64,000 nucleotides of DNA. Source: Guillardia theta CCMP2712 (taxonomy: Eukaryota > Cryptophyceae > Pyrenomonadales > Geminigeraceae). Numbering within the stretch: the stretch's first letter is position 1; each line of letters opens with the position of its first letter. Both the position numbers and the translations under genes were made by a program. The stretch lies in contig NW_005434544.1 of the NCBI RefSeq assembly GCF_000315625.1, positions 51,400 through 115,399 of the forward strand. Direction: 5' to 3'. A model generated the notes under the pieces. The model made no database searches and was not told the DNA's origin. It was given only the letters and a program-made list of their open reading frames with translations. This document shows, piece by piece, positions 9,922-20,023 of this stretch.

Positions 9922-12012
9922 ATGTCTGAAGATCTGACCGAAGGAGGCGTCGAGAAGCTCTACTCCACGTCGAACATCGTGAGGGCCAACCTGCAGGCCA
10001 TCAATGTTGGAAGACTGTCGAACGGCAACCTCAAGTTCGTGAATAGCTTCGTCCGGCATTATTTGCTAACACCTTGGTATCAGGCTGGGTGTTTCCGATG
10101 GGAAGTACTTCACAGTTGTGCTGCTCAACCAGAAGGAGCATCTGCAGGAGGTCATCCTCAAGGAAGACTTCATCAACAGCATCATCGAGACAGAAACTCT
10201 CCGAGTGTCCCAGAAGGGCAACTACAAGATCCTCATCCAGGATGTGGTTGTGAAGAAGCACTTGGATAGCGTCATTGGCTCTCCCATCAAGTACTCGGCC
10301 AACTCGGAGGATACCACTGCTGATGCTGGCAAGGATGGCAAGGAGCTTGGAAGCCCGGCTCCGAAAGGACCTCCCCAGTCTTCCCCTGCCTCTACTCCTC
10401 CCAAGGTTGAAGCTTCTTCGTTGCCCTTGAGTCAGCCTACCGTCAACCGCGTTCCGATCGCAATGATCCATCCCTATGGAAGCTGCAACGTGAAAGCCAA
10501 ACTTATCTCCAAGGAAGATGTCCGGCGCTTCAAGGGTAGGAACAACACAGACATGGCTGTCTTCAGTGCGGTCGTGTTGGATGACTCGAGCGATATGAAA
10601 GTCACCTTCTGGAATGAACAGTGTGAAAAGTATCATGATTCTTTGGTGGTAAGCTTATCATTTGCTCAGAAGTTTGCATACAGATCAAACTAATTGTTCC
10701 TCAAAGGTTGGACAATGGTATGTCTTTTCAAAGGGGAGCTTCAAGGTTGCGCAGAGCAAGTACAACAACACCAAATGTCAGTATGAGATGACAGTCTCGA
10801 CGAATACGACAATTGAAAGGTGTCTGGAGGAAGATGCGCCGCAGGTTTGCATCAGTCTGTGCTTGCAACTCATTCCTCTAAACGAAGTATGCAGGTGCGA
10901 TTTGACTTTGTGAGCATTGACAAGCTCGCTGCGATGGTTAACAAGGTACATGATTGAAGTCAACTGTCTTTTGGTTGAAAAAGGAAATTTGCAGAATGTG
11001 GACGTCATCGGAGTCGTGCAAGAAGTAGAGGTAAACATCCTGTCCACGAATTTTAGACAAACTAAGTGGAATGTAGGCTCTTGGAGAAATTACCATCAAA
11101 CAAGGAAGGGACAGTGGAAAGCAAAAGAGCAAGAGGAATGTATCTCTGGTGGACAAGTCTGGCAAGACTGTCAGCATTACTCTGTCAGTATTCTGTTCTT
11201 TGAGCCATCTCGTTGTTTGACGGCTCTCGCGCAGGTGGGACAACCATGCGGAACAATTTGACACTTCACACGCTACCAATCATTCTATTCTTGCAGTCAG
11301 AGGTGCGAGGGTGAGCGATTACAACGGCTGCTCTTTGAGCACTCTACGTTCATCCATGCTCCAGATCAACCCAGAGACCCCAGAGGCTAAGGACCTGCGG
11401 GAGTGGTACTCCTCCTGTGACTCAGGAAAATCATTCCAGCCTGTTGGCGAAGGAACCCAGGCTGGGAAGGGACCCGGGGGACCTGCTCCCAGGAAGCTGA
11501 TTGAAGCTGTGTCAAAGGAGTCACTGGGCTCCAACACGAGCAAGGCTGACATCTTCACCATCAAGGCCTATGTGACGTACAGCAACACTGAGAAGCAATG
11601 GCAGTATCCGGCGAACCCGGAGAACAAGAAGAAAGTCGTGGCGAGTGGTGACGTGTGGATCGATGAGTCCACTGGCACTCAGATCGACACATGCCAGCGG
11701 CGTTACATCACGACCTTTGCTTTCATGGACCTCACCGGTCGGCAGTGGCTCACCTGCTTCGACGAACATGCGCAACTCATTCTCGGAAAGTCTGCGGACG
11801 AGCTGTATGAGATCGAGTGCACGGACAAGGTGGCGTTCGAGGGTGTGTGGAAGGCGGCATACTTCAAGGAGTACATGATCAAGGTGCGCGCAAAGGCGGA
11901 GGAGTACAAGGGAGAGACACGAACGAAGTTTTCTGTGATGAGCTTGGAGCCAGTCAACTACGTTTCTGAGTCGCAGCACCTGATCAGCGAGATCCGCCGA
12001 TACCTCAAGTGA
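9922..12012 (+). CDS. RPA1: Replication protein A 70 kDa subunit (RPA1)
   Basis: Large subunit of the nuclear single-stranded-DNA-binding complex in replication and repair. Seven exons: 9922-10034, 10084-10648, 10707-10844, 10895-10945, 10995-11030, 11077-11183, 11235-12012, giving 595 aa, the usual size. Order of parts: N-terminal OB fold (start MSEDLTEGGVEKLY, then LQAINV), a Ser/Pro linker around residues 110-160, DBD-A (MIHPYGSCNVKAK, VFSAVVLDDSSDMKVTFWNE), DBD-B (VGQWYVFSKGSFKVAQSKYN, VRFDFVSIDKLA, DVIGVV) and DBD-C at the C-terminus (RQWLTCFDEHAQLILG, SEIRRYLK). The zinc-ribbon of DBD-C appears lost: the region that normally holds four Cys keeps only one (see findings). Convergent with the reticulon gene, 225 bp between stop codons. 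Confidence 0.95.
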
Positions 12013-12237
12013 ATAAGCCGTGATGTGTGCTGAATGCCAACGACCTTCCTGTAATTATCACCGCGTCCTGCTCTTCCACGCTTGTAACTTTTAAAGAAGA
12101 GTACTGCCTCATCGGCGAATACAACCTCTAAACATTCGAAAAAGCCCTTCCTCGCGGTCTTAGTGCGATGTTCGTACATCAACAAACTTAAACATGACTC
12201 TCCCTGCCTTGTGACCTTCAACATAGGCTGCTTCACT

Positions 12238-13518
12238 TCACTCTTGCTTCTCGCTCTTGGTCGCTTCCTTGTCTGCCTCCTTCTCAATTTTTCGTTCTTC
12301 TTTCTTTCGTTCTTCCTTGTTTCGTTCATCTTTCTTGAGCGTGTCTGCCCTTGGGATGGAGTTGTAGATCGCATCAGACACCTTGACACACAGTCACTGA
12401 CGTCACTCGCAGCTGCGAAAGGCGACCTGCTGCATTCGGCTCCTGACCTTGGACACCGCGTCCTCAACCTGCCGCTCGTATTTGACGTACACAGACGGCA
12501 GGGAGAAGGCGAGCAAGTATCCTGAGAGGGCATCGTGAGCGCAGGAGCATGCATCACGTCCGACTACACCGATGAGCATCAGGGTGGCGTCGGAGAAGAT
12601 CAACCCCAGCCGGTACAAGATGTATAGAACGATGCAGACCTGCCTCGACTTGTCAGGGTCATTCACGAGTTGAGACCTTGAGACCGAGGCAGCCGACACG
12701 ATGTCGAGGAGCTGCAGCATGTCGAAGTACTGTGCTATCTTGCAGTTGACATGCTCGCACAGGCTGCTCACAAACTCTGGGCTGATCTGAGGAGGCGGGG
12801 ACCTTGCGGAGAAGGATTAGGTGGAGTTGTAAGGGAAACCACACGGGCTGATCACCGAGCGTCGGAAGCTCTTCCCCTCCAGCGCAGCAGGAGGTTGATG
12901 AGCACACTGATAACAACATGCAAGCACAGAAAGATGGAAAAGAGAGACAGCAGAGAGTATCCGTAGACAAATATCGCGCCGTATACTGCCAGCCCGCCCA
13001 CGAACACCTTACCACTTGCCCACTTATCCCTCCAAAGGAGGACGTCGAGGGCTGCAGAACGGATCACTTGCTTGTAAACCAGATGTACATGGACTTAAGA
13101 CCTGGTCTCATGAAATCCGGGACAACGGTTCTGCAAAATGTTCAGCAGGGGTACCAGAAAGTGTGCAACTCTCAGGTGGGACAAACTGTCCTGTGAGATC
13201 ATGCGTTCCCTGCCTCCCAGACTGTGCTAGCCTCCTCATCACTATGTGTTGCTCTTGCTATGATTGTATACAGATCGTTTCCTCTGTGCCCTCTCTTCGC
13301 CCTCCGCACGACCTTGTCTTGGAATACTGCCACCTTACCAACAAGTACCTCAACCTCCTCCCCCCTCTCCTTGTCCTCCTGCTCCTGCTCTTGCTCTTGC
13401 TCCATGGACCAGCATCTTCTCCTCTATGTCGCCATCGTCGTCGTCGTCGTCGTCGTCTCTTCTGCTGCTCCTCTCCTTGCTCTTACCTTCTCTTCGTGAA
13501 GTCGATAACTTCAGCCAT
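12238..13518 (-). CDS. Reticulon-domain ER membrane protein
   Basis: Reticulons form hairpins in the ER membrane and bend it into tubules. Six exons on the minus strand: 13487-13518, 13102-13130, 12856-13051, 12570-12802, 12427-12521, 12238-12381; 242 aa, in frame. The reticulon domain starts with ALDVLLWRDKWASGKVF (family pattern DLLxWRD), has a first long hydrophobic hairpin (about residues 35-75), a hydrophilic loop with PEFVSSLCEHVN, a second hairpin (VCIVLYILYRLGLIF to LLAFSLP) and the conserved SVYVKYERQVEDAV ending. A 48-nt intron at 12522-12569 is inferred because its removal restores the family spacing in the second hairpin; it is in frame and could also be read through. The tail is highly charged (KKDERNKEERKKEERK) and lacks a KKxx retrieval signal. 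Confidence 0.92.
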
Positions 13519-13734
13519 CTTTGATGGAGGGGGCGCAACTTCAAAAATTTCACTCAAATGAACTTTCGGATCATGCCATGGCCGGCGGGCCCCCGGGCCG
13601 CCCCGGGCTGGGGCGGCTGAGTAGGCCGCGCTAGTCGAAGAGTAAAGTCACTGAGTGGCCGGACTGAGGTCCGCTTCCCTGTTGCCCGGCCGGTGATGAC
13701 TTCAAGTTGACTTCGACTCGCCTTTCCTGTCGTG

Positions 13735-13751
13735 TTTACTCAAAGTTAAGT
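13735..13751 (+). repeat. Dispersed motif, site 3
   Basis: Same 17-mer, followed by TAAAAATCAGTACG, in a GC-rich island and outside the repeat unit. Confidence 0.85.
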
Positions 13752-13870
13752 TAAAAATCAGTACGAGGCCTGTCAGTGTACAAACTTCACGGCGCGGCTG
13801 TACGGTAGACTCGGGGCGCATGGCGCACTGGCAGGACTCGGCCCTGAGAAGATCCGATCGCCGGGACTTC

Positions 13871-13887
13871 TTTACTCAAAGTTAAGT
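13871..13887 (+). repeat. Dispersed motif, site 4
   Basis: Same 17-mer, followed by TAAAGATCAGTACG. Confidence 0.85.
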
Positions 13888-14285
13888 TAAAGATCAGTAC
13901 GGGCCCCGGAGTCCCGGGGGGGGCCGGCCCTAGCCCGGCTGAGCCGGGAAAGTTCCGACGACTCCCGGACCGTCCCAGAACTGAGGCGAGCCTGAGCCTG
14001 TGATGACGTGAAGAGCCGATCCGATCAGGTCAAGGACGACCGTCCGATCGGAGCTGATACTGCCACGGTCAGGAGGAGGAGGAGGACTCCGGGAGATCCG
14101 GGAGGAGATGGAGGAGGACGTTCACAGTGTCTAAGCGAGGATGAAAACTGAGCCTCTCGTGTTGGTTTGGCTGGTTTCTCCGACAGATCTCATCGCTGTC
14201 CGATCAAGTCCGGAGAACGGTACGCCGCAGGTTTCAAAGTTTGGGAGGAGTCCAGCAGGTCAGTCGGTCGCCGCCAAGCTGTGAG

Positions 14286-15479
14286 ATGAGAGGGTTAAAG
14301 CGAGCGTTCCTAGCCCTTGTCAGTGTGGCACTCGTGTATGTGCCGATGTCAATGTCACAACTATGGCTGTTGGGCTCTAAGAAAGAACCGGAGATGGTAG
14401 GGTATTCGAGGAGAGGGGGGGTATTCATGGTGCCGTACAGCATGCGAGCAAACAATGTCAACTTGTCTGTCTTTGTGAACACGTCACAGCAGTCCCTCTC
14501 AACGACGAGTGCGTTATCGGCGGGGACAAACAGCTCCGTGCCAGCAGCAGTTCCCCTCGCCATGACGCTCTTTGTCTTTGCTGATTCGAATTCAAGGAGC
14601 AGCTATGCAAGAAACATCGAGAGCTTGTCCTGCTACTCCAAGCTCAACAGCTTCAACTTCGTCCTCTTCAGGCCTGACTCATTCCCTCAGTGCAAGGAAG
14701 CCGTCGGTTTCTTCTTCAGGAAAGTCTGCCATGTCTTCTACTACCTGCTCAATATCCCCGCCGATCACCACGTGGCAGTGCTGGATGCTGATACCGCGAT
14801 CGTGAACTTCGACAAGAAGATCCAAGCTTGGTTGGTGGGCAACAAAGACATCTGGTTCTATCATCGATTCCATAACAACGAGGTCATGGCGGGAAACTAC
14901 ATCGTGCGGAACACAGCATGGAGCAGGAGGTTCCTTCTGGACTGGTACATGCTCCACCCGGGGAACAAGCACGAGTACTCGGGCATGAACGCAGACAATG
15001 GAGCTCTCCACTGGCTGCTCCTGCATCGTCTCGTCCGGCCAGTACCTGAGAGGTGCAGGAGGGAGGGAAAGGGAAGCGACTACCCGAAGTTCGTTGCATG
15101 CTTCCATGCAGCGGCCAACAACTCGGGCTGTCGAGGGGGGGACTGGGAGAGAGTCGGATTCTTCCGGCATGGCGAGGGATGGGCGTACGATGGGTGGGTG
15201 ATCCGATACAGATGGTCCAATACGACCTTCATGCACCATGCGATGAAGAACCCAGTGATAGGAGGGCAGTATGAGGGTCGACTGCTGCCCCCGCGCTCTT
15301 GCGAGGTCACTTCCAAGCTGCCTGCCGACCGGTACATGGTGAGCGAGGGCGAGATGTCGTCTCTGCTCAGATCTGCGGCGCTCACAGCCCTCCCTGGCCG
15401 CAAGAATCACGGGTACAACCCCAACAGCTGCATTGTGAACGTGAGGCCGGCTGGCGCTTGCCAGTCAACGCCATGTTGA
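14286..15479 (+). CDS. DUF273-type putative glycosyltransferase, type II membrane protein
   Basis: Intronless frame of 397 aa from the ATG at 14286; an earlier in-frame ATG (14241) would put 15 residues before the signal anchor and is less likely. The N-terminus (RGLKRAFLALVSVALVYV) looks like a Golgi-type signal anchor. The catalytic-domain-like part contains HHVAVLDADTAIVNFD, a DxD motif for nucleotide-sugar and metal binding, then FHNNEVMAGNYIVRNTAWS, RRFLLDWYMLHPGN and GMNADNGALHWLLLHRL. These match the pattern I know for the DUF273 family best described in nematodes. Several NxS/T sites lie in the stem. Substrate cannot be told. Convergent with the Lys-rich gene. Confidence 0.72.
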   Translation: MRGLKRAFLALVSVALVYVPMSMSQLWLLGSKKEPEMVGYSRRGGVFMVPYSMRANNVNLSVFVNTSQQSLSTTSALSAGTNSSVPAAVPLAMTLFVFADSNSRSSYARNIESLSCYSKLNSFNFVLFRPDSFPQCKEAVGFFFRKVCHVFYYLLNIPADHHVAVLDADTAIVNFDKKIQAWLVGNKDIWFYHRFHNNEVMAGNYIVRNTAWSRRFLLDWYMLHPGNKHEYSGMNADNGALHWLLLHRLVRPVPERCRREGKGSDYPKFVACFHAAANNSGCRGGDWERVGFFRHGEGWAYDGWVIRYRWSNTTFMHHAMKNPVIGGQYEGRLLPPRSCEVTSKLPADRYMVSEGEMSSLLRSAALTALPGRKNHGYNPNSCIVNVRPAGACQSTPC

Positions 15480-15750
15480 TGTTTGTATGTGAACGAGGTA
15501 ATGCCGAGAGGACGCATGTTATCCGAGTTGATTTCCAAGATTGCTAGCTCTGTGCGTAAAGTCTTGTCAAGTTCGAATCCCCTTTCATGCTGCCGGCTCG
15601 TCAGCTGGGGTTGTCCTAGCGACGTAGTCTTTGCCTCCTGGCCGGAGATTTTCCGGACGGCTGTCTTTGCGGATGTTTTTCTGAAACGAGGAGTGAGTTG
15701 GAGACGAGTAAAGGGACAAGTGAGAAGGAGGCAGACAGTCTTCCTTCAAC

Positions 15751-16715
15751 TCACGATGCCCTCACCTGCCTCGATCGAGTTTTCTTGCCTTTGATCCTCC
15801 TCCTCCTCGGCCTGTGGCCGTCTGCAGCAGAGATCAAGAAGAGGTGGAGGCACAGGGGTCGCCTACCAGGACGGCGACCGAAGTCGTCCTCCTCTCGTTC
15901 TTCCTGCTCGTCTGCCGGCTGCTTCTGGTTCGAACTCCCTTGCTCTTGCTGATCTTTGCGATGCTTGGGATGGGGAGGGATTTTCTCCTTCTTGTCTTCA
16001 TCTCCTGCAGCAGACTTCTTCTTTGAAACTTCTTGAGCGGGTTTGATCTTCTTCTCTCCTTCTCTCCTCCTGCTTTCCTGCTCTTCCTCTTCCTCTTGCT
16101 GCTCTTGGCTCTTGTTTGCATCTACCTGCTCTCCGGCCTTCTTCTGTTGTTTTTTCCTTCTCTTCTTCTTGTTCTGATTGTTGTTTTCTTGATCAACAGT
16201 CGTCAACACGACTGGTTCCTGTGGGGGCTTACTCTTCTTTGGCTGAATCGATTTCGTTCTGCTCTCTTCATCATTGTCCTCATCCTGAGCCTTCCGTTTC
16301 TGAACTGATCGCTCAATATGCTCATCTTTCTTCTTTACCATCTTCTTCAACTTTCCAACCAGACGATTGTTCTCATCGCCCTCTGTCTTGAGTGCCTGTT
16401 TCATCCTATCAGTCCCGCATGCCTGCCAACAAACTGCATGCGTGCACCTTGGAGTGAGGAACAAACTTTGAGCCCAGCCCAGCCTTGCAGGGCGAGAGAC
16501 AAGCAGGTCAGCATTAGTTGCTTCTTCTGGACATCAGCATCGTCAGAGAGGAAGGGGTCATGCAGCCAGGAGTGAACCTTCTTCGAAGGCTACAGCATCC
16601 TTCACTGCGGACTTCATGCTTTGCATCCATGATGCAGCGATGTTCAGAGCCTCTCGCTGCACCTCGACCTGACTTGGGAGTTAGTTCACTCAACACATGA
16701 GCTGCTAGTCCCTCT

Positions 16716-16756
<41 letters not shown>

Positions 16757-16814
16757 CCTGCTCCTCCTGCTCCTCCTGCTCCTCCTGCCCCACCTGTTGA
16801 GCTTTCGGCGCCAT
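15751..16814 (-). CDS. Lys/Glu/Gln-rich low-complexity protein, unknown function
   Basis: I do not recognise a family. Four exons: 16794-16814, 16578-16668, 16501-16526, 15751-16422; 269 aa in frame. The first ~45 residues (VEVQREALNIAASWMQSMK) look like an amphipathic helix, followed by GKLKKMVKKKDEHIERSVQK and then ~150 residues dominated by K, E, Q and R, probably disordered and nuclear. Intron 1 contains the (GAGGAGCAG)-type tandem repeat, which is also open in frame, so a longer first exon cannot be excluded. The 16423-16500 intron is a multiple of three and may be retained. Divergent from RRP4, with a 243-bp shared upstream region. Confidence 0.55.
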
Positions 16815-16829
16815 GGTCTCCTGTTCCTG

Positions 16830-17050
16830 AGAAAGGGGTACCTGATTATCAACATGGGGTAGTATTTCAAATGGTGGGGTCTATGATACCACCGGTTATT
16901 TCTTTGACATAGAACAAAGTTGTTCATTATTGGAGTATAACAAGGGTACAGTATTTGAAAGGGGGTACTCATAATTCATGTTAGATTATACCGGGTAGGG
17001 GTACAGGGGGTACAAAGGGGTGGGAGGGTGGGGGGTGGGAGCACGTGCGA
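16830..17050. other. GGGGTAC-rich island between divergent genes
   Basis: Contains GGGGTACTC, GGGTAGGGGTACAGGGGGTAC and similar words. Lies between the start codons of the Lys-rich gene and RRP4, so it is also their promoter region. Confidence 0.55.
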
Positions 17051-17057
17051 TGGCAGG

Positions 17058-19880
17058 ATGGAAGTTGTAACTCCAGGGCAAGAGATCAGAAGCGAAGCAG
17101 GTGAGAGGAGGAGGAGGAGGAGAAAGATGTTATTGTCGTCGACATGACGATGTTTCTGTTGTTCATGATGATGAAGAGGAGGAGGAGGAGGAAGGGGAGG
17201 AGGAGGAGGAGAAGTTGAGGAGGAGGAGATATGGAGGAGAGCAGAAGGAGGAGGAGAAGTCCAGCCAACGCAGGAACAAGAGCAGGAGCAGCCAAAGGAG
17301 CAATGCTAGGACAAAGGGAGCAAGGGCAGGAAGAAAGAAAAATCAAATCAGAGAGCAAACATGTGATTGAGGTCGATGGTCATGGTAGGGTAAACATGAA
17401 AGGACACATCTAGCGCTGAGGGGAGGGAGGGAGGGAGGGAGGGAGGGAGGGAGGGAGGGCAGGGTAGTGGAGGAGATCGTTGAGCGTAGATAGATGAGAA
17501 GCAAGGCAGCGGGAGATGACTGGAGTGCAGGGTTCCTGCGGGGGCATGGGACGTATGTGTGGAAGGGCAAGCTCATAGCGTCGGTGGCGGGGATAGTCCA
17601 GAGGGTGAACAAGCTGGTGTCGGTAGTGCCACTGAAGAGCCGATATGGAGGACAAGTGGGAGATGTCGTGGTGGGACGAGTCGTTGAGGTCGGACAGAAG
17701 CGTTGGAACCTTGACATTGGAGCTGCTCAGGTTTGTGAGAGGAGGGGAAAGGAGCGAGGAGGACGTGGAAGGGGGAGGAGGAAGGTGGAAGAGGGGGAGG
17801 AGGGAGGGGGGAGATAAGGGGAAGGTGGGAGAGGGAACAGGAAGGGAAGGGAGGGGAAGTAGGGGAGGGGGGCGGTGAGAAGGAAGGTTGTTGTTGTTTT
17901 CTCCTTCAAGTAGTTTATTCTCCTTTGCTGCTTCAAACTTTCTGAAAATCATTTTTTCCTTCCTTTCTCTTTCCTTTGCAGTCGGCAGTGTTGATGTTGT
18001 CGTCGGTGAACCTGCCGGAGGGAGAGCACAGGAGGAGAACGTACGAGGATCAGCTGAACATGCGAACGTTGTTTGTGGAGGGCGATCTTGTAAGCGCGGA
18101 GATTCACCAGGTATGGACAGGACAGGAGAGGACAGGAGAGGACAGGACAGGACAGGACAGGTCAGGTCAGGTCAGGTCAGGACGGAGGGATCAGAGACGA
18201 AGTTAAGGAGAGCAGGGGGTGGGGGTTGAGGGGACGCATAGAGGAGGAAGCGGAGGGGAGGAACTGGATGCGGAGATGGGATGGGGCAACTTGAAGTGAG
18301 GTTCGCTGATTGTTTGATGTTTCAGTTCTTTCAAGATGGTTCGATCTCCGTTCACACAAGGTCATCCAAATATGGAAAACTGCAGAATGGAATGTTGATA
18401 GAGGTAAATCACCAGTGAAGAGCAGACAAGACCGGGTGGTGGTGGAGGTGGAGGAGGAAGTAGTGGTGTTAGTGATGATGATGATGATGATGATGATGAT
18501 GAGGAGGAGGAGGACGAGGAGGACGAGGAGGACGAGGACGAGGACGAGGAGGACGAGGAGGACGACGAGGAGGAGGACGAAGACGAGGAAGAGGAGAAGA
18601 CGAGGAGGAGGAGGAGGAGGAGGAGGAGCAATATTGTATGGAAGTTGCTGATTCTTCCACAGGTCCCAGCATACTTGATTCGGAGAGCCAAACAAGTACT
18701 ACCCTTCTCTTTTCCTTCCTCCCCCTTCCATCCTCCCCGCGCTCCTCCTCATGTGTTGTCTTGCCAGCACTTCCAACAACTTGGAGAACTGCAAGTGTTC
18801 CTCATCATCGCTAGGTCCCTCTAGCCTGCTGCGTCAAGGTCTGAAGTTGCCGCTCACAGCAACGGATACATCTGGATCACGCATGTGCTCCCTCCTGAGG
18901 CCGGGGAGGCGGGTGACATGGACGAGCTGGAGAAGTTGGGAGGAGGGCGGCCAGCGAGCGAGGAAGATATGTATGTCCCTCCTGCTTCTCGATCCTGCTC
19001 CTCCCTCCCTCGCTCTCCTCCCTCCTCTCTACCTCCCTCCCTCTCCTTCCTCCTCTGTACCTCGCTCTCCTCCCTCCTCTCTACCTCCCTCCCTCTCCTT
19101 CCTCCTCTCTACCTCCCTCCCTCTCCTTCCTCCTCTGTACCTCGCTCTCATCCTCCCTCCCTACCTCGTTCTCCTCCCTCCTCCCTCGCTTGCTCTCCTT
19201 CCTCCTCCCTCATTCGCTCTCTCCCTCCTCTCTATCTCATTCTCCTCCCTCCTCTCTCCTTCGTTCTTTTCCTCCGCAATTGGCTCACAGACTTGCAGGA
19301 AATGTTTGTGCAGAGTCAGAAACTCAATCCTGGCCCTTGCGAAATACCACCTTGAGGTTGTGCGAGGGGAGAGGAATAAGTTTTGGAGAGAAGAGGGGAG
19401 GGAGGAGGAGAGCAGGAGAGCAGGAGAGCAGGAGAGCAGGAGAGCAGGAGAGCAGGAGAGAAGGAGAGGAGGAGAGGAGGAGAGGAGGAGAGGAGGAGAG
19501 GAGGAGAGGAGGAGAGGAGCAGGGAGGAGTGGATGGAGGCGAGATAATCTGTCATGTTGTTAATTTTGTTTCAGATTTTCTCAACCTCCATTCTTGACAC
19601 CTACGAAAGCAGCTTGAAGCTTGATATTGAGTTGTCTTCCATGCTCGATGACGGTAACTAGATGATGACAACGATAAAAAGGGTGGTGGTGATGGAGATG
19701 ATGATGATGACGAAGATGAGGAAGAAGAAGAAGAAGAAGGTTTGACGTCATTCCAGATCTTTCGGAGAAGATAACTGAGAGTGCTAGAGCAAGGAGAGAT
19801 GCTTCACTGAGGTATGAGACCACTTTGTGTCAACATTACATGACTGATTTCTCTTGCGCAGGACTGTGGTGGAAGACTGA
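17058..19880 (+). CDS. RRP4: Exosome complex subunit RRP4 (EXOSC2)
   Basis: Cap subunit of the RNA exosome, which threads RNA into the 3'-5' nuclease core. Eleven exons: 17058-17100, 17510-17730, 17982-18110, 18326-18403, 18663-18695, 18768-18814, 18860-18970, 19299-19356, 19575-19630, 19740-19811, 19862-19880; 288 aa, normal length. N-terminal domain VVTPG then GFLRGHGTYVWKGKLIASVA; S1 domain (VNKLVSVVPLKSRYGGQVGD, VVVGRVVEVGQKRWNLDI, LSSVNLPEG, EGDLVSAEIHQ, SVHTRSSKYGKLQNG); KH-like domain with SNGYIWITHV; C-terminal helices CRVRNSILALAKYHLE and FSTSILDTYESSLKLDI. An acidic insertion after the IWITHV strand is longer than usual. Introns 1, 4, 7 and 8 are filled with simple repeats. Ends 143 bp from the 3' end of the next gene. 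Confidence 0.96.
18470..18635. repeat. Trinucleotide repeat (GAT/GAG/GAC) inside RRP4 intron 4
   Basis: Starts with about nine ATG/GAT units, then a long mix of GAG and GAC triplets, then GAGGAG. All purine-heavy on the coding strand and open in several frames, which creates spurious ORFs. Confidence 0.9.
18990..19265. repeat. Pyrimidine minisatellite in RRP4 intron 7
   Basis: Repeated blocks of CCTCCCTCTCCTTCCTCCTC and CTCTACCTCC / TGTACCTCGCTCTCC, with unit lengths of roughly 18-36 bases. Strong CT strand bias on the coding strand. Confidence 0.85.
19398..19520. repeat. Purine minisatellite in RRP4 intron 8
   Basis: About seven copies of AGAGCAGG followed by about eight of AGGAGAGG. The opposite strand bias to intron 7 of the same gene. 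Confidence 0.85.
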
Positions 19881-20023
19881 AAGAGGACGAGGATATAGAA
19901 GATGTAGATTTCTTTCATTACAAAACTTTACAAATGTGTTACTAAGATGAACTCTCCGTTCTCCTCCAAGTCTCCTCCTTCCCCCACTCCTCTCTCCGCT
20001 TCCTCCTCCCCCTCCTCTGCACT

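Larger units (their letters stand above)
13560..14230. other. GC-rich island with two copies of a dispersed motif
   Basis: No gene. Holds two near-identical copies (13735-13751 and 13871-13887) of TTTACTCAAAGTTAAGT, each followed by TAAA(A/G)ATCAGTACG, 136 bp apart, in a background of GGGCCGGCC-type words. The downstream end is the promoter side of the glycosyltransferase gene. Confidence 0.7.

Noticed and set aside
12427-12480. Reticulon C-terminus ending FRSCE by reading through
   Set aside because: A GT-AG intron there leads to an exon that gives the expected helical, charged reticulon tail.
15570-15600. Second T-arm-like word (AGTTCGAATCCCC)
   Set aside because: No cloverleaf around it.
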